In this document: positions 1-10,972 of the stretch, piece by piece
Position numbering within the stretch: position 1 is the first letter of the stretch
Layout: every line of letters starts with the position of its first letter
Source: Malania oleifera
Taxonomy: Eukaryota > Streptophyta > Magnoliopsida > Santalales > Ximeniaceae
Assembly (NCBI RefSeq): GCF_029873635.1
Contig: NC_080423.1
Coordinates: 100,254,991-100,318,990 of the forward strand
Length of the DNA stretch: 64,000 nucleotides
Reading direction: 5' to 3'
The notes under the pieces: model-generated
The model's database searches: none
What the model was told of the DNA's origin: nothing
Seen by the model: the letters and a program-made list of their open reading frames with translations, nothing else
Program-made: the position numbers and the translations under genes

Positions 1-168
1 AGTTACATATACTTGTGTTGATTCATTGTATTGGGGGGGGGGGGGTTCTTTGTGAGCCTTTGTAAGGTGAGTCTTGGTGAGCATCTTGTTGTAGCTCTTG
101 GTGAGCAGTTGGAGTGTGTACCCGTGATTGTAAAGGCTTCTCCGTCTTGAAGGAGGATTGTAACGTCC
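1..168 (+). mobile_element. 5' portion of a copia-type LTR, split by a solo LTR
   Basis: This stretch and 2180-2440 read as one interrupted LTR. The downstream half holds a block close to TGGATGTAGGC...GCCGAACCACG, typical of the U5 end of plant Ty1/copia LTRs; the same block occurs in the copia LTRs near 52600 and 57230. A 12-bp G run lies near position 40. The window edge cuts the element on the left. The copia assignment rests on the shared block only. Confidence 0.5.
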
Positions 169-1061
169 TGCTTAACTTATCACATAATTAACATAACTAA
201 TAATAACATCAACCTGAACCCATGGGTAACAGGGATAACCTAACATAAACAGCGGAAACCTAAGTAGCAGTAAATATAAAATTACATCCATCAACCATTA
301 ATTACATAATACTAGAGTCTACTACATTCCCAAAATATAGTATTTGAATACAATCTCCAAAACATCAAAATAGACTTAGGATCTTATGACAAAATCTCCT
401 GATCCTAGATCAAAGCTTACCGTTCTAGCAGGGAAGCTCAACTTACTCAACGGCGGCCACGATCCGCCGGTCTCTTAGGGTCTCTTGAAAAAAAAATAAT
501 TAAGTTCGGGGGTGAGACACATCTTAGTAAGGGAAAATAAACTAAATACAGTTGTGTGACAACATGAATATTTATTACAGTTATACATATTCAGTACATT
601 TCATATATCTAAAAACATACATCATAACATGGTGGAATAATCATACACTTCCATATTTGCTAATAAATCATATCGTTCATAAAACATCTGTTATAACTGA
701 TAATATTGAAAACATACCCAGGATGAATAGTTAGCTGATGTCATATATTACCCCCTATGACGAATTATGCAACCCGAAGACGGGACCCGATAATGGCTGG
801 CCGACCACTGCCGAGTCAAAAATGTCTGTAAGTACGATGGTTCCGCCACACCCTGGTCCGGACTGCCAGATGGATGTCCACACTCTACTGAAAGCCACAT
901 CGACTATCCATCTCCCACCCCCTCGTAGGGTGGTTAGCACCAATCTGATAATAGATATCTGATCTATAAGTTACGGTACCGAGCTCTTAAACTGAACTAA
1001 ACTATTATCCAGATTTTGATAACATATAATACATGATAATATAGCATCTTTCGTAATTTCA

Positions 1062-1170
1062 TAAATACGGCCTCACGCCGAACATTTCATAAATACGGCC
1101 TCGTGTCGAACATTTCATAAATACGGCCTCGCGCCGAAATCATTTCATATATATACGGCCTTGCGCCGAA
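1062..1170 (+). repeat. Tandem CGGCCTCGYGCCG repeats inside solo LTR
   Basis: There are four units of about 28-30 bp, each with the near-palindromic core CGGCCTCGYGCCG followed by AAATCATTTCATA-like spacer. The related LTR at 10973-13120 has seven or eight units, so copy number differs between copies. The array lies upstream of the TATA box, in U3, where enhancer-like repeats are common. Confidence 0.8.
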
Positions 1171-1883
1171 ATCATTTCAGGTATATACATTATGAAAATA
1201 AATCAATTATCATATATTTGTCAAAATCATCATAACATACAATATCATTTCATAATACCTGAAAACATGTTTTACTCGTAAAATCTTCCATAGCATAATA
1301 CTTTTCATGAAAAATAACATTCATGCCACACAAAGCTAGGTAAATCATACATTTCATTCTAAAATCATAATTTCCGTACAACAGCAGTATTTTCCCAAAT
1401 ATGCATTTATTCCATAATATTCAAATATGGTACATATTTTCCAAAAAATCCATTTGCTCATAAATAATAGTAATTTGCGTGAAAAATAACTGTTTTAGTT
1501 TATTCCTTTACCTGGCTACTGAGAAAAGCCCTTATAAATTATGGACTCACACCCGTTGGAATTTTTGATCAATACCCTAAAAATAAAAACTCTCTATACT
1601 AAATTTCAGTATTTTCATGCGAATATCATTTCCTATAACTATAGTAGGACCAAATTCTGCATAAAAAACCTTACCTCAACTCAGGAATGATTTTCAACGG
1701 AGTTCCACCAACGATTCGCTCCGATAGATATGCAGAGAACTTCTCCAGGAGCATCGTGGTGGTTTCAGATCATTGATCCGGCGAGCGACGGAGCCGGAAT
1801 CGAAGAGAGAAGGGAGATAAACCTAATGGAGAGAGAGAGGGAGATTTTTTTCTAATTTTTGACGTTCAAATCCGGGTTTTTGA

Positions 1884-1891
1884 TATTTATA
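1884..1891 (+). promoter_or_regulatory. TATA box of LTR copy 1
   Basis: TATTTATA followed by AGG is kept at the equivalent place in copy 2 (12758-12765). This fixes the LTR as plus-strand, with a long U3 (~1.7 kb) and a short R-U5. Confidence 0.5.
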
Positions 1892-2179
1892 GGACTGGAT
1901 TCGTCGACGAGACACATCACCTCGTTGATGAGTCATGTAGAAATTTCATCAACGAACCTGCACCTTTGTCGATGAATTTCAGACTTCCCCAAAACCCTCT
2001 CTAGGTATCTTTTCGTTGACGAATCTTGCCTTCGTTGACGAGGTCCTCTTATACCCTCGTCGATGAATCCCCTGTGTTCATCGATGAGGCCCTGGTAATT
2101 TTCCTCGGTTATTCCTTCTATTACTATTTCCATTCCCCTTTCTCTTTATTTAAATACCATTATTATTCGGGTTGTCACA

Positions 2180-2440
2180 ATGATTGCTTAGTGGATTTGG
2201 GGAATCCTTGAGTTGGTCTCAAGGCATGGATGTAGGCTTGGTGCCGAACCACGCTAACATCGTTGTGTTGAGCTTTTTTCTCCCTTCACTATTATTTGTT
2301 GTGAATCTTTTTATTTGATATTTATTGTCATATATTTCACTTGTTTCTAGCCCAAAGTTATTTTGTAGAAAAAAATTATATATCCGCAAAAGATGTCTAT
2401 TCACCCACCCTCTAGACACACACCCGGGTCGACAAAAACC
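2180..2440 (+). mobile_element. 3' portion of the split copia-type LTR
   Basis: Continuation of the LTR interrupted at 168/169. It contains CATGGATGTAGGC and GCCGAACCACG, typical of copia U5. The 3' boundary is not clear, and no primer-binding site was recognised downstream. Confidence 0.45.
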
Positions 2441-3906
2441 CTCATAAATAAAATGATCAGTATTTTGAAACCTCCCCATAAATTTATTATTTAATTATTG
2501 TAACTGCTAATATCTACTTAATTAATATCTTTGTAACCACTAATTAATATAACTAGATTAATAATATATTTGAACACAATTTGTTTATTTTCATATTTCT
2601 TTGAAGATACAAAGGACTTTAATTGTCGTAATGAAACCATAAGATACCTCCTTATGTTTGACTCAAACCACATGATAAATATTTACAAGTTTTCCTTAAA
2701 TTTAATTATGAATAATTATGAGAAAATGTATTTTAAAATTTAAATTTATTAAAATTGTTAGTAATATTTTATATTTTACATTAATAACACAAGGAATAAT
2801 TATAAATAAAGGCATACAAGACACTGATCTCCCGTGAGATTAGGTAAAAAGACATGAAACTTTTTTAAAATTTTAAAAATTTTATGTACCTCCCGTGAGA
2901 TTTTAAATTCTCACATACTTTCATAAGGTATATTTAAGATACTTTATAAACTTATAGTTTGGTTTATCTAATACCTAATCATAAGTAGTTAAAATCTATA
3001 CATTTACTACTAAAATATAAATTATGAAGTAAATTATGCTTTCATAATTCATAAATATTCTAACAAGGATCGAGTATAAACTTATATAAGCAATTCAAAA
3101 AAAAAATCAGTTCAATTGTAAAAAATTTCAATCAATTTAACATTAATTGCTGCAAAATTAAATAACAATTTTATCATACAATTTTAAAATTTAAAGTATT
3201 AAGGTGTTAATTCAATTATTATAAGCTGTTATAAAGATTAAATTATAAATATATTAGGAAGTTTCAAAATACTAACTATTTTATTTATAGACAGTTTTTA
3301 AAACATACTAACTATTTTATTTTTAGAGAGTTTTTTAAAGTGTTCATTATTTTACTTATTATCTCATAAATTAATTCATTTGTTAAAGTGGTTATAGAAA
3401 TCATTGATTCAATTACTACCAAATTATTAATTCATTATTAATATTTGTTAAAAAAATAAAAGTAAAAGTTTAATTTAAAAAATTAATCCATTTATTAATG
3501 ATTACTAAAATTGTTAATTCAATTATATTAGAGATTATGAAAAATATTAATTCAATTATTACATTACCGATTTAAAAAATAAATTATAAAATAGTATTAG
3601 TGAATAAAAATACATCGATAATTTAAATCATTATTAACAGTTACAAATATATTAATTTAATTGTTCTAAGAGGCTACAAAAATTAAATTATAAATTTATG
3701 AGAAAATTTAAAAAATTAATCTTTTTACTTATGAAGATTTTTAGAATATTAATTCTTTATTTTGTTTCCATAATTAATTCATTTATTAACAGTGATTATG
3801 GAAATTATAGCTTCAATTTCTTTCATCAATATAATTAATAATAGTATTTAAAAATTTAAATTACAAATTTATATTACAAAACATTCAATTCAGTTTTTAC
3901 TAGTAT
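2441..3906. other. AT-rich intergenic stretch
   Basis: No gene was recognised. The sequence is strongly AT-rich with many short TTAATT/AATTAA runs. At about 2810-2935 two copies of CTCCCGTGAGATT resemble the GACCTCCC(..)GAGGTTT core of the MITE-like element at 18287-18578, so an eroded relative is possible. The last nine bases (3898-3906, TACTAGTAT) may be the left target duplication of the MULE. Confidence 0.5.
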
Positions 3907-4280
3907 GGAAATTTTTAGAGTTTTTTCCCGTTTTATTATTAAATTTAAATAAAATATAAAATAACACTCTGATTGGGAAAAATTTTCTCAAAGTAATGCT
4001 CACGTAATCTCGCAGCTTCATGCTGCGAGATTTAAACTGATGAGCTGCTCTGCCTTCGACACGTGGCAACGAGAGAACCAACGGGAAGGTGACACGTGGC
4101 GGGGCTGGAACAAATCTCGCAACTTGGAGCTGCGAGATTTCAAGAGAGTAGCCAGCGGGAAGGTGACGCATGGCATAAATCTCGCAGGACCAAGCTGCGA
4201 GATTTGCCCCGAAATCCATTAGCGTTGTGACACGTGGTAAATCTCGCAGGACTATCCTGCGAGATTTGCTTCGTCTGCTC
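3907..4280 (+). repeat. Left terminal inverted repeat of the MULE
   Basis: The reverse complement matches 13533-13904 along its whole length (inner edge GTCTGCTC / GAGCAGAC). It contains four imperfect palindromes of 27-29 bp (4006-4032, 4112-4140, 4177-4205, 4239-4267), all built on AAATCTCGCAG...CTGCGAGATTT. Between them lie ACACGTGG boxes (near 4059, 4091 and 4230) and one degenerate form, ACGCATGG. Confidence 0.9.
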
Positions 4281-5644
4281 ATAATAAAAAATAAACGCTA
4301 AAGTAATATATATAAAAACTCAACCTGAGTTTTGTTAGTAATAATGAGACAATTTTTTTAAGGAATACTATATAATATATATATATATATATATATATTA
4401 ATTTCTCAATATAATATATGAATTAATTTAAGGTATTCTTTAAAAATTAATGGGTGCTTAATCAATTTAAGATTAGGAGTTTAAGTTATTGGACTCTTTT
4501 CCTGTTTAAAGTATAGCAGTCAAAACATTTTTCTTATTTATTATTTCTATTTAAAATTTTTCAATTTTCAAGGGCATAAAACTTGTGTCATGTGTGAAAT
4601 GAATAGACAAGTTTTTCTAGACTATGTTCAAATGGAACAACATTATACCATTGTTGTACTGATTTATAATTAATTAAAAAATGTTACCTAATTAAGTCAG
4701 GTTCAAAAATTATTTTATTAAGGAATTATATTGGGAATGATAAAAAATAATCAATTATTATATGCATGTGGACTATTGTGTAGAAACAATTTTAATAGAA
4801 ATTCAATTTACAACCCCCGAGTCATCAAGGATGGGACAGTTAAAAAATATTTGAAAATCGATTTTAAATATAATTAAAGCGTGACATAATAATTTCTTGC
4901 ATGTAGTGGTAAATCAAGTTAGAAATTTTTGAACGATGGAGGGGAAGAGATTGAGACAACATTGTTTAGTTTTATATTTGTGAGACGTCTTTTATAGAAT
5001 ATTATTATGTGACCCAACAAAACAAAGTACTAATCTATTGGAATTTAACTGAGAAATGATTAAAATTATACCAAAATTACCTTAGGATACTATCATATGG
5101 GTAGGTAGATTATTCTTATTTAATTTATTATTTTGAGATAAGGTATATAATTGTTTTATTAAAAATTTATGTATTAAAACTCGATTACAGTTGAATACAA
5201 TAAATAGTCTTAAACACCTATGACACTAGTTTCCACGCATACTTAAATGTCTAATTTGTTTTCATAGTCTTGGAAAATTATACGAAAATTAGCTTAAAAA
5301 AAATTAAAGCTATTTTTTTTTAATACACAAGTAATCTTGCTTTGACTGCCCACGATACTAAATACACCGTGAAGAGTAAAATCCATTAACCAAATACCAT
5401 ACAAATTTTAGCAATACGAATTTTGCAGTAAAAGATTCAATTTAAGGAATTAACTTAACTAGACATGCAAATTTTAGTGATACGAATTATGTGTCATTTT
5501 TTATATTTGGCAGTATTGAATTCTTTAGAGATATGAATTATTAAATGATATATACAAAAGAAAAAAAAAATCAATTATATACAAATGAAATCAAAACAAT
5601 CAATGATATACATACAAATCAAATGTAATTAAAATAATGCTAAA
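4281..5644. other. Non-coding left arm of the MULE
   Basis: AT-rich sequence between the left inverted repeat and the 3' end of the minus-strand PMD gene. It includes an (AT)n microsatellite at about 4374-4399. No coding segment was recognised; it probably holds the 3' flank of the PMD gene. Confidence 0.6.
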
Positions 5645-6660
5645 CTACTCTATGCCGCAGCGAGGTCGTCTCCGGGGTCGTGGTGGCTGCCGTCTACGTC
5701 TACCCTCACCCTGCTGGTCAGCATCATCAGGTGTCCTGTCCCGTCGTCCTGGATGTGGATCCTCTCCCCTAAGAGGTGCTGCATAATCATCATCATCCAT
5801 GCGGAGTGCATGCGATGAGAATTGATACGATGTCTCGGGACGAGAACGAGGCGGCATAGGGGGTGCATCGACCTCCACCCCATCAAAAAGATCGTCCAAT
5901 AAAAATGACATCGATGGGGTAGCAGCAGAGTCGGATGGGGCATCAGTCGGTTTGCTCGATGGTCCGGCAATATCAACTGCAGTGGAAGGCGCATAAGGCG
6001 CTGACGAGCCAAACAAGTACTCTACCTGTACGACCGGTGGGGAGGACATGGGAGTCCGTGGACAACTAGAGGAGGCATGTCGTCCTCCTCATACTGGAGC
6101 TGGTCGACCTCCTTGTGCTGGTACATTAGGTTGACCTCCTCGTTTTGGGATCCGTCGACCGTCCTCGTGGACGAGGTCCAGTACAGCACTCATCAATCAG
6201 TGGATCGCAGGACCCGACGAGATCTGGTCTACCTCAATGACTATGTCAGCCTGTAGGATATGAACATATTTTATTAACGCATTCAAATCGGAACGTATAT
6301 ATCATAAAATTAGTTGTGGCATTAGTCTTCTTACGAGGCTCAAATATATAGCAGCAGTCCTATCGACGAAGCGGCATGTGATAGACCTATACCAAGTGAA
6401 GTATGGGTCATCTAGACGCATCGGACCGTGCTCCGCCACTCCTCGTATGATGTAGTCTCGCCGATACTCCCACGCATCGCGTATCAGCTGGACGATGTGG
6501 GGGTCTGCCTCTAACCAATGCTCCTCAAACTGTGTGCCCCCTTGGTAGAACAAGGGCTCCACATACCCATCAGCCCACGCTTGGTTGGCCCTGTGATGAT
6601 CACCCATCATCAGAACGCTCGGATCAGACGGCCCTAGATCAATCCTGTAAAATGCATCGT
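5645..6660 (-). pseudogene. MULE-borne plant mobile domain (PMD) gene, shortened
   Basis: Two coding blocks are visible. The upstream block (about 6660-6302) opens with LGPSDPSVL, the usual PMD/MAIN-LIKE start, but with ATT where the initiator is expected; ATG codons follow at 6610 and 6607. It then runs into HGPMRLDDPYFTWYRSIT, which matches the C-terminal end of the PMD. The core of the normally ~400-residue domain appears to be missing. The second block (6250-5645) follows an acceptor (CCTACAG) and encodes a low-complexity tail rich in Pro, Ser and Arg, ending in RRRRQPPRPRRRPRCGIE. In-frame stops interrupt the region near 6100-6200. PMD proteins are shared by plant MULEs, Gypsy elements and host MAIN-LIKE genes, and are linked to silencing or genome stability in host copies. 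What this short form would do is unknown. Confidence 0.6.
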
Positions 6661-6724
6661 TGCATCAAAATAAATTATATACAAAAAAAGAAGGGTGTGA
6701 ATGAGTCTCAAACTGCATACGAAA

Positions 6725-9350
6725 TCAACGCGACAGTCTAGCTGCATCGTCGGGGTGGGTCTTTCTCGGACACCTTGTGCGATTATGTCATTCTTGATGA
6801 CATATACTGCACGTACTCCTCTTCCTAGCTTCCCTAACGTCCATCTCATTGTGTATACGGGAGCTCCTAGGATGACCTTTGTGTCGAGCATACGCTGGAT
6901 TTGCCTGTATAGTCGGCAACGACGATGCTGGCCAGTATGCCTCGTGCATAATCGACTGAAAATCCGCCGCATATGTCGCATAATGTTCGGCGGTGCTCCA
7001 ACAAGGCTCAACGTATTGCATGGCATTCAGTCGTGTCTCCGCACACGCAGCGAGAAGGTGGGAGCATGGAAAGTGCAACGCTTTCCGCTTCCCACACGAG
7101 CATACGTGCACATCCTGAATGCACAGGGTTTGCACGTTGTTTCCTTTATGAGGTCCCAACTGCGCAGTTGTGATGCTAAAAGTACCTCTAGACCGGTTGA
7201 ACGTCGTCACGCGATGTCCGATTGCCTTCAACTTCCTTCTTTCCATCGCAAGTAATATATGAGGAGTTAATGCATTTCCTCCTGATATTGCATTACGAGC
7301 AACCTCCCGTCGGCTGTTAAAATAATGTGCAACGCGATAAAATGTGAGTTGCACAAGGGCAGTGATTAGGAGGCTACGAGCGCCCTTAAGGACGGCGTTG
7401 AAACATTCAACGAGATTTGTCATCATGTTCCCATACTTTCTGCCACTGTCGTGGCACTGAGTCCACATATGAGGAGGGATCTGATCAAAGAACATCTTCA
7501 TGGGTTCCCCACCCTCATCGAAGACCCTCTCCATCCACATGTTAAACTTTCTGACCTAATGCTCCCTTCCCGCTCGCTCAGTCATTCGCTTAAGATTGAC
7601 ACTGTGCACTTTCGTACTGAAGTTGCTTACCACGTGTCGAAGGCAGAATCGGTGGTGCGCACGTGGTGGCTGCCAATCGGGATTGTGAGACACTGCAACG
7701 AGGATCCTTGGATGCCTATATGATATAAGGAAAATGTCGTCCCTGTCAGTAATGGAACGAAGACAACACAGAAACCAATTCCATGTGTCCAAACTTTCCT
7801 CTCACACAATAGCGAATGCAAGGGGAAATATTTGCCTGTTTGCATCCGGGCACGTCGCAATAAGGAGTTTTCCCTTGTACTTACCGTACAAGTGTGTCTT
7901 ATCTATACATATCATAGGAGGATAGTGAGGAAAACCTTGAATAGATGCTGCGAATGCCCAAAAGACTGATACAAATATTACGGTTTGATCGCTGCCTGGT
8001 ATAGGGTTCCACCTCGACTTGACGACAGTACCAGGATTATAAGTGCACATTGCTTCCATTCACCTAGGCAAAGTCTGATAAGACTTCTCCCAATCGCCGA
8101 ATACTTGGGCAATTGTCTTCTGTTTGCCCAACCAAATCTTCTTATATGAGATGGAATAGCCGAAACGACGATCTATGAATTCTTTCAATGTAGCGATTGA
8201 GGTCGACGCATTACCCCTTATCATATTCACAATCTCCCTAGCAATGAGGGACGACGTGATTTGGCTATGGTCTTGCGAGAGGAGTTCATTCAAGCATGTG
8301 TGCGAACCACCATATTGAGTGATTTCAAAAAATCAGTGTTTCTGACGATACATCGCATGCAGTCTCCAACTGCATTCGGAGTTCTTACACCTAACAACCA
8401 ATAACAGTAGGGTCGACTGCAGGACAAGGAAGTCATGGTGCGTTCGAGCGTGGTATATGCGCACAACAGCTATCAATTGATCTTTCGACCCGAATAGCAT
8501 CCCTTTACTTAGTTTTGATGATTCATCCCAACGAGTTACCCGTATAGGAAGCTCGTCACCATGGGAAAAATCTGCAGCATTTACGTCAATTACACCATAC
8601 ATAGGAGGTTCGTCCATGAAATCAGCCGTATATGTCGCATTGTTCGATTCACGGGGGGGTGGGTCCACATCATCGGGGAACTCGTTCGTCCCTTCACCAA
8701 TTTCCTCCTCGTATGTGTCATCTTGTAAATGAACATCGTTCGTGATGTTCATCCCCTCGTCTAGCGCGTTGTTCGCTATTGCGAACAATGATCCTGGTTG
8801 TTCTGCTGAAACTTTTTTACAAACACCATGATAATTCGTGTCAATAGTAGGTCCTTCTTACGTTTGTGGCTCGAATGACGATCGTGGACATTCGTTCATA
8901 TCCACAATAGGCATCCCACCAACATCTAGATCTTCTTCCTCCGCTTCCACGTGCTCAATAGACGTTCCCGGCTGCCCATCTGCGGCGACACCCATCTGAG
9001 GAATGTTTTCGACATACAGTTGCACAGTCAATATATGTCGTCCTTAAGCAGTGTGCATCCAACACCATGCGCAAATCGTAATCATCAGTTACGGGAACAA
9101 ACTCATAGAAGATTGTATCATGATGCCCCTTAATCGGGTATCTTGCGGTTACCCGCAATGCATACTGATTTGGATCAATATGCAAGTACTTGTATATCTT
9201 CGTATACAATTTAGTTAATTTACACCTATGGCCAATTCGAATAGGTCGAACTGACGGAATACTATAACTAACACCGGTTTGTCCGATTATAATGTTACCC
9301 TCCATGTACAACAATACCAGAACTGGAATACTGTTTGAATTTCCTGCCAT
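6725..9350 (-). pseudogene. MuDR-type MULE transposase, inactivated
   Basis: The reading starts at 9350 (MAGNSNSIPVLVLLYMEG). The order is an N-terminal region, an acidic linker, a MuDR domain (~8560-8345), a DHSQITSSLI...GNASTSIATL block (~8275-8170), the MULE catalytic domain (~7990-7340) and a SWIM zinc finger (CSCGKRKALHFPCSHLLAAC, ~7110-7050). It ends in a zinc knuckle, CSICHQE then HNRTRCP. The first catalytic Asp is present (ICIDKTHLYGKYKG). The second is replaced by Tyr (FLISYRHP against the usual ISDRH). One frameshift lies near 9030 and six in-frame stops at 8858, 8333, 8060, 7802, 7556 and 6788. Several look like single substitutions, for example Trp to TGA before MEAMCTYNPG and Gly to TGA in the knuckle. 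After 9030 everything stays in one frame, so decay is mostly point mutation. The natural end would be at 6725. Confidence 0.9.
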
Positions 9351-10972
9351 CTAGATCGACGCTCAGGAAATATAAAAGACCTACGCAAAACAAAAATTTT
9401 ATGTATAAGTGATATGCTAAGTGAATAGTAAACAAGAATTATTTTCACTACGTTCATGTGCATGCAATATTCTCTAAATGTTTCACTTGTCACTTTGAAA
9501 ATATTCTTGCATGCAATTCTGACTTTTCTACAAAAAGTCGTATCGAAATTTCGGCAACATGCCGGGTGTAATTTGAACATTTACCCATTTTTACAATGAC
9601 CCTGAAACGTTTGCAGACAATATAATAATATAGTTTAAGCATGCGAGAACCTATGATATCTACCAGCATGCAATTCACATCATTGCATCAGCAATGCATG
9701 AGACATTTAAATTCGTGCTTAGAAAAAAAAAAGACTTAATCACTTGATAACAACGTATTTTTTATACTTATAATAAAAGTGAGCGTCCTAATACTACTTG
9801 TATGAGAAAATGTTTGACAAAGTAGTGATGATGAAAAAAAAATCATGTCTTTGAAAATTTGAACCACAAATATTGAAACACTACTTTATTTTTTTTTACG
9901 AACCCTAGCTAACATTTTGAAGTAACACAACGGTAATATTTCTTTTACAACATATTTTTCTACATTAATGGATTAGTTAATTATGAGTTTGGTAAAATAA
10001 CAATAAACATAAAATGATAAGATCTTAAATAATATGGATTAGTTGATTATGAGTTTGGTCAAATAACAATAAACTTAAGCATAAGAGTAGTTAATAAATT
10101 TTAGATATCAAATTATTACATTTTGACTAAAAGCAATTGCATACATATCAAATTCTAAATAATTGAGTGTAATCATAGTTTAATAAAAAGTAATTACAAC
10201 CACTTTTGGGCATCAAAATTTTTAAAACTTCTTACAAGTTCCATGGTTTCATCATCATTAAACTCTACACCATTTTTATTATTTCTCATTACTCTAATGT
10301 CATTTGATGCTATTCGAAATTTTGAATTAGACACAAAATTTTCCACTCCCTATTTTTAAATATATATATATATATTTTTTCCGTTTTGCATTCTTGTATT
10401 TTTTATTGTTTATGAAAATTTTCAATTTTCTTTTTACCAAATTCGTTTGCAGCAAGCAACGACTTTAGGTTAGCTAGAGGCATCATCATCCCCATCAAAC
10501 CAATAGATCATTATTTCATATCCTAAAATTTTGCAAAATGATTTTCGAAACTCCAATTTGCTTACTAGATATAATATATAATATCCAAAGATTAATTAAT
10601 TTGAAGCCATGAGATTCTAATTTTTAGGAGTAAATCTTATAATGAATGCGTTCAAGTGGAATAATTATTAGCAAGAAAGTATTTTTCAAAAGAATATTCA
10701 TAAATCACTTAGCAAAAATCCCTAACTTTGAAATTATGCCTAAAAATATTAAAACAAAATGTGCACGAATTAAGGTTGTGTTTAGTGTTTAAGCTATTTG
10801 AGGTTTTTGATTTAAATTTGTATAAATTTGAATAAAATTTAAGGCAAAACATACAATCTGCAATCAAAGTTTTCAAATGTGAGACAATGTAATTTACTGC
10901 AACATCAAAATTAAACAATTAAATTCGACAAGTAAATATAAATATATTAATAATAAAGAAACAAAAAATTTC
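9351..10972. other. Non-coding 5' region of the MULE transposase
   Basis: AT-rich stretch upstream of the transposase on the minus strand, probably leader and/or intron. It contains a near-repeated sentence (ATTAGTTGATTATGAGTTTGG) about 70 bp apart at ~9970 and ~10035, and an (AT)n run near 10362. No gene was recognised. It ends in ATTTC (10968-10972), the left target duplication of the solo LTR. Confidence 0.55.

Larger units (their letters stand above)
169..2179 (+). mobile_element. Solo LTR, ~2.0 kb (family A, copy 1)
   Basis: The element starts TGTAACGTCC and ends GTTGTCACA, flanked by AGGAT and ATGAT as a 4/5-matching target duplication. It matches the solo LTR at 10973-13120 along most of its length. 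Shared parts are the head, a block of ATACGGCCTCGYGCCGA repeats (1062-1170), a TATA box (TATTTATA, 1884-1891) and a GTCGACGA palindrome array (1898-2090). No internal gag or pol lies beside it, so it is probably what remained after LTR-LTR recombination. Its length suggests a Gypsy-type parent, but the superfamily is not proven. It inserted into the copia-type LTR at 1-168 / 2180-2440 and is therefore younger than that LTR. Confidence 0.75.

Noticed and set aside
552-962. Short open frames in the first solo LTR
   Set aside because: They lie within U3, match the other LTR copy in non-coding fashion and have no domain.
6532-7925. Plus-strand open frames over the MULE transposase, up to 184 codons
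   Set aside because: Antisense shadows of the minus-strand transposase, which has clear domains.
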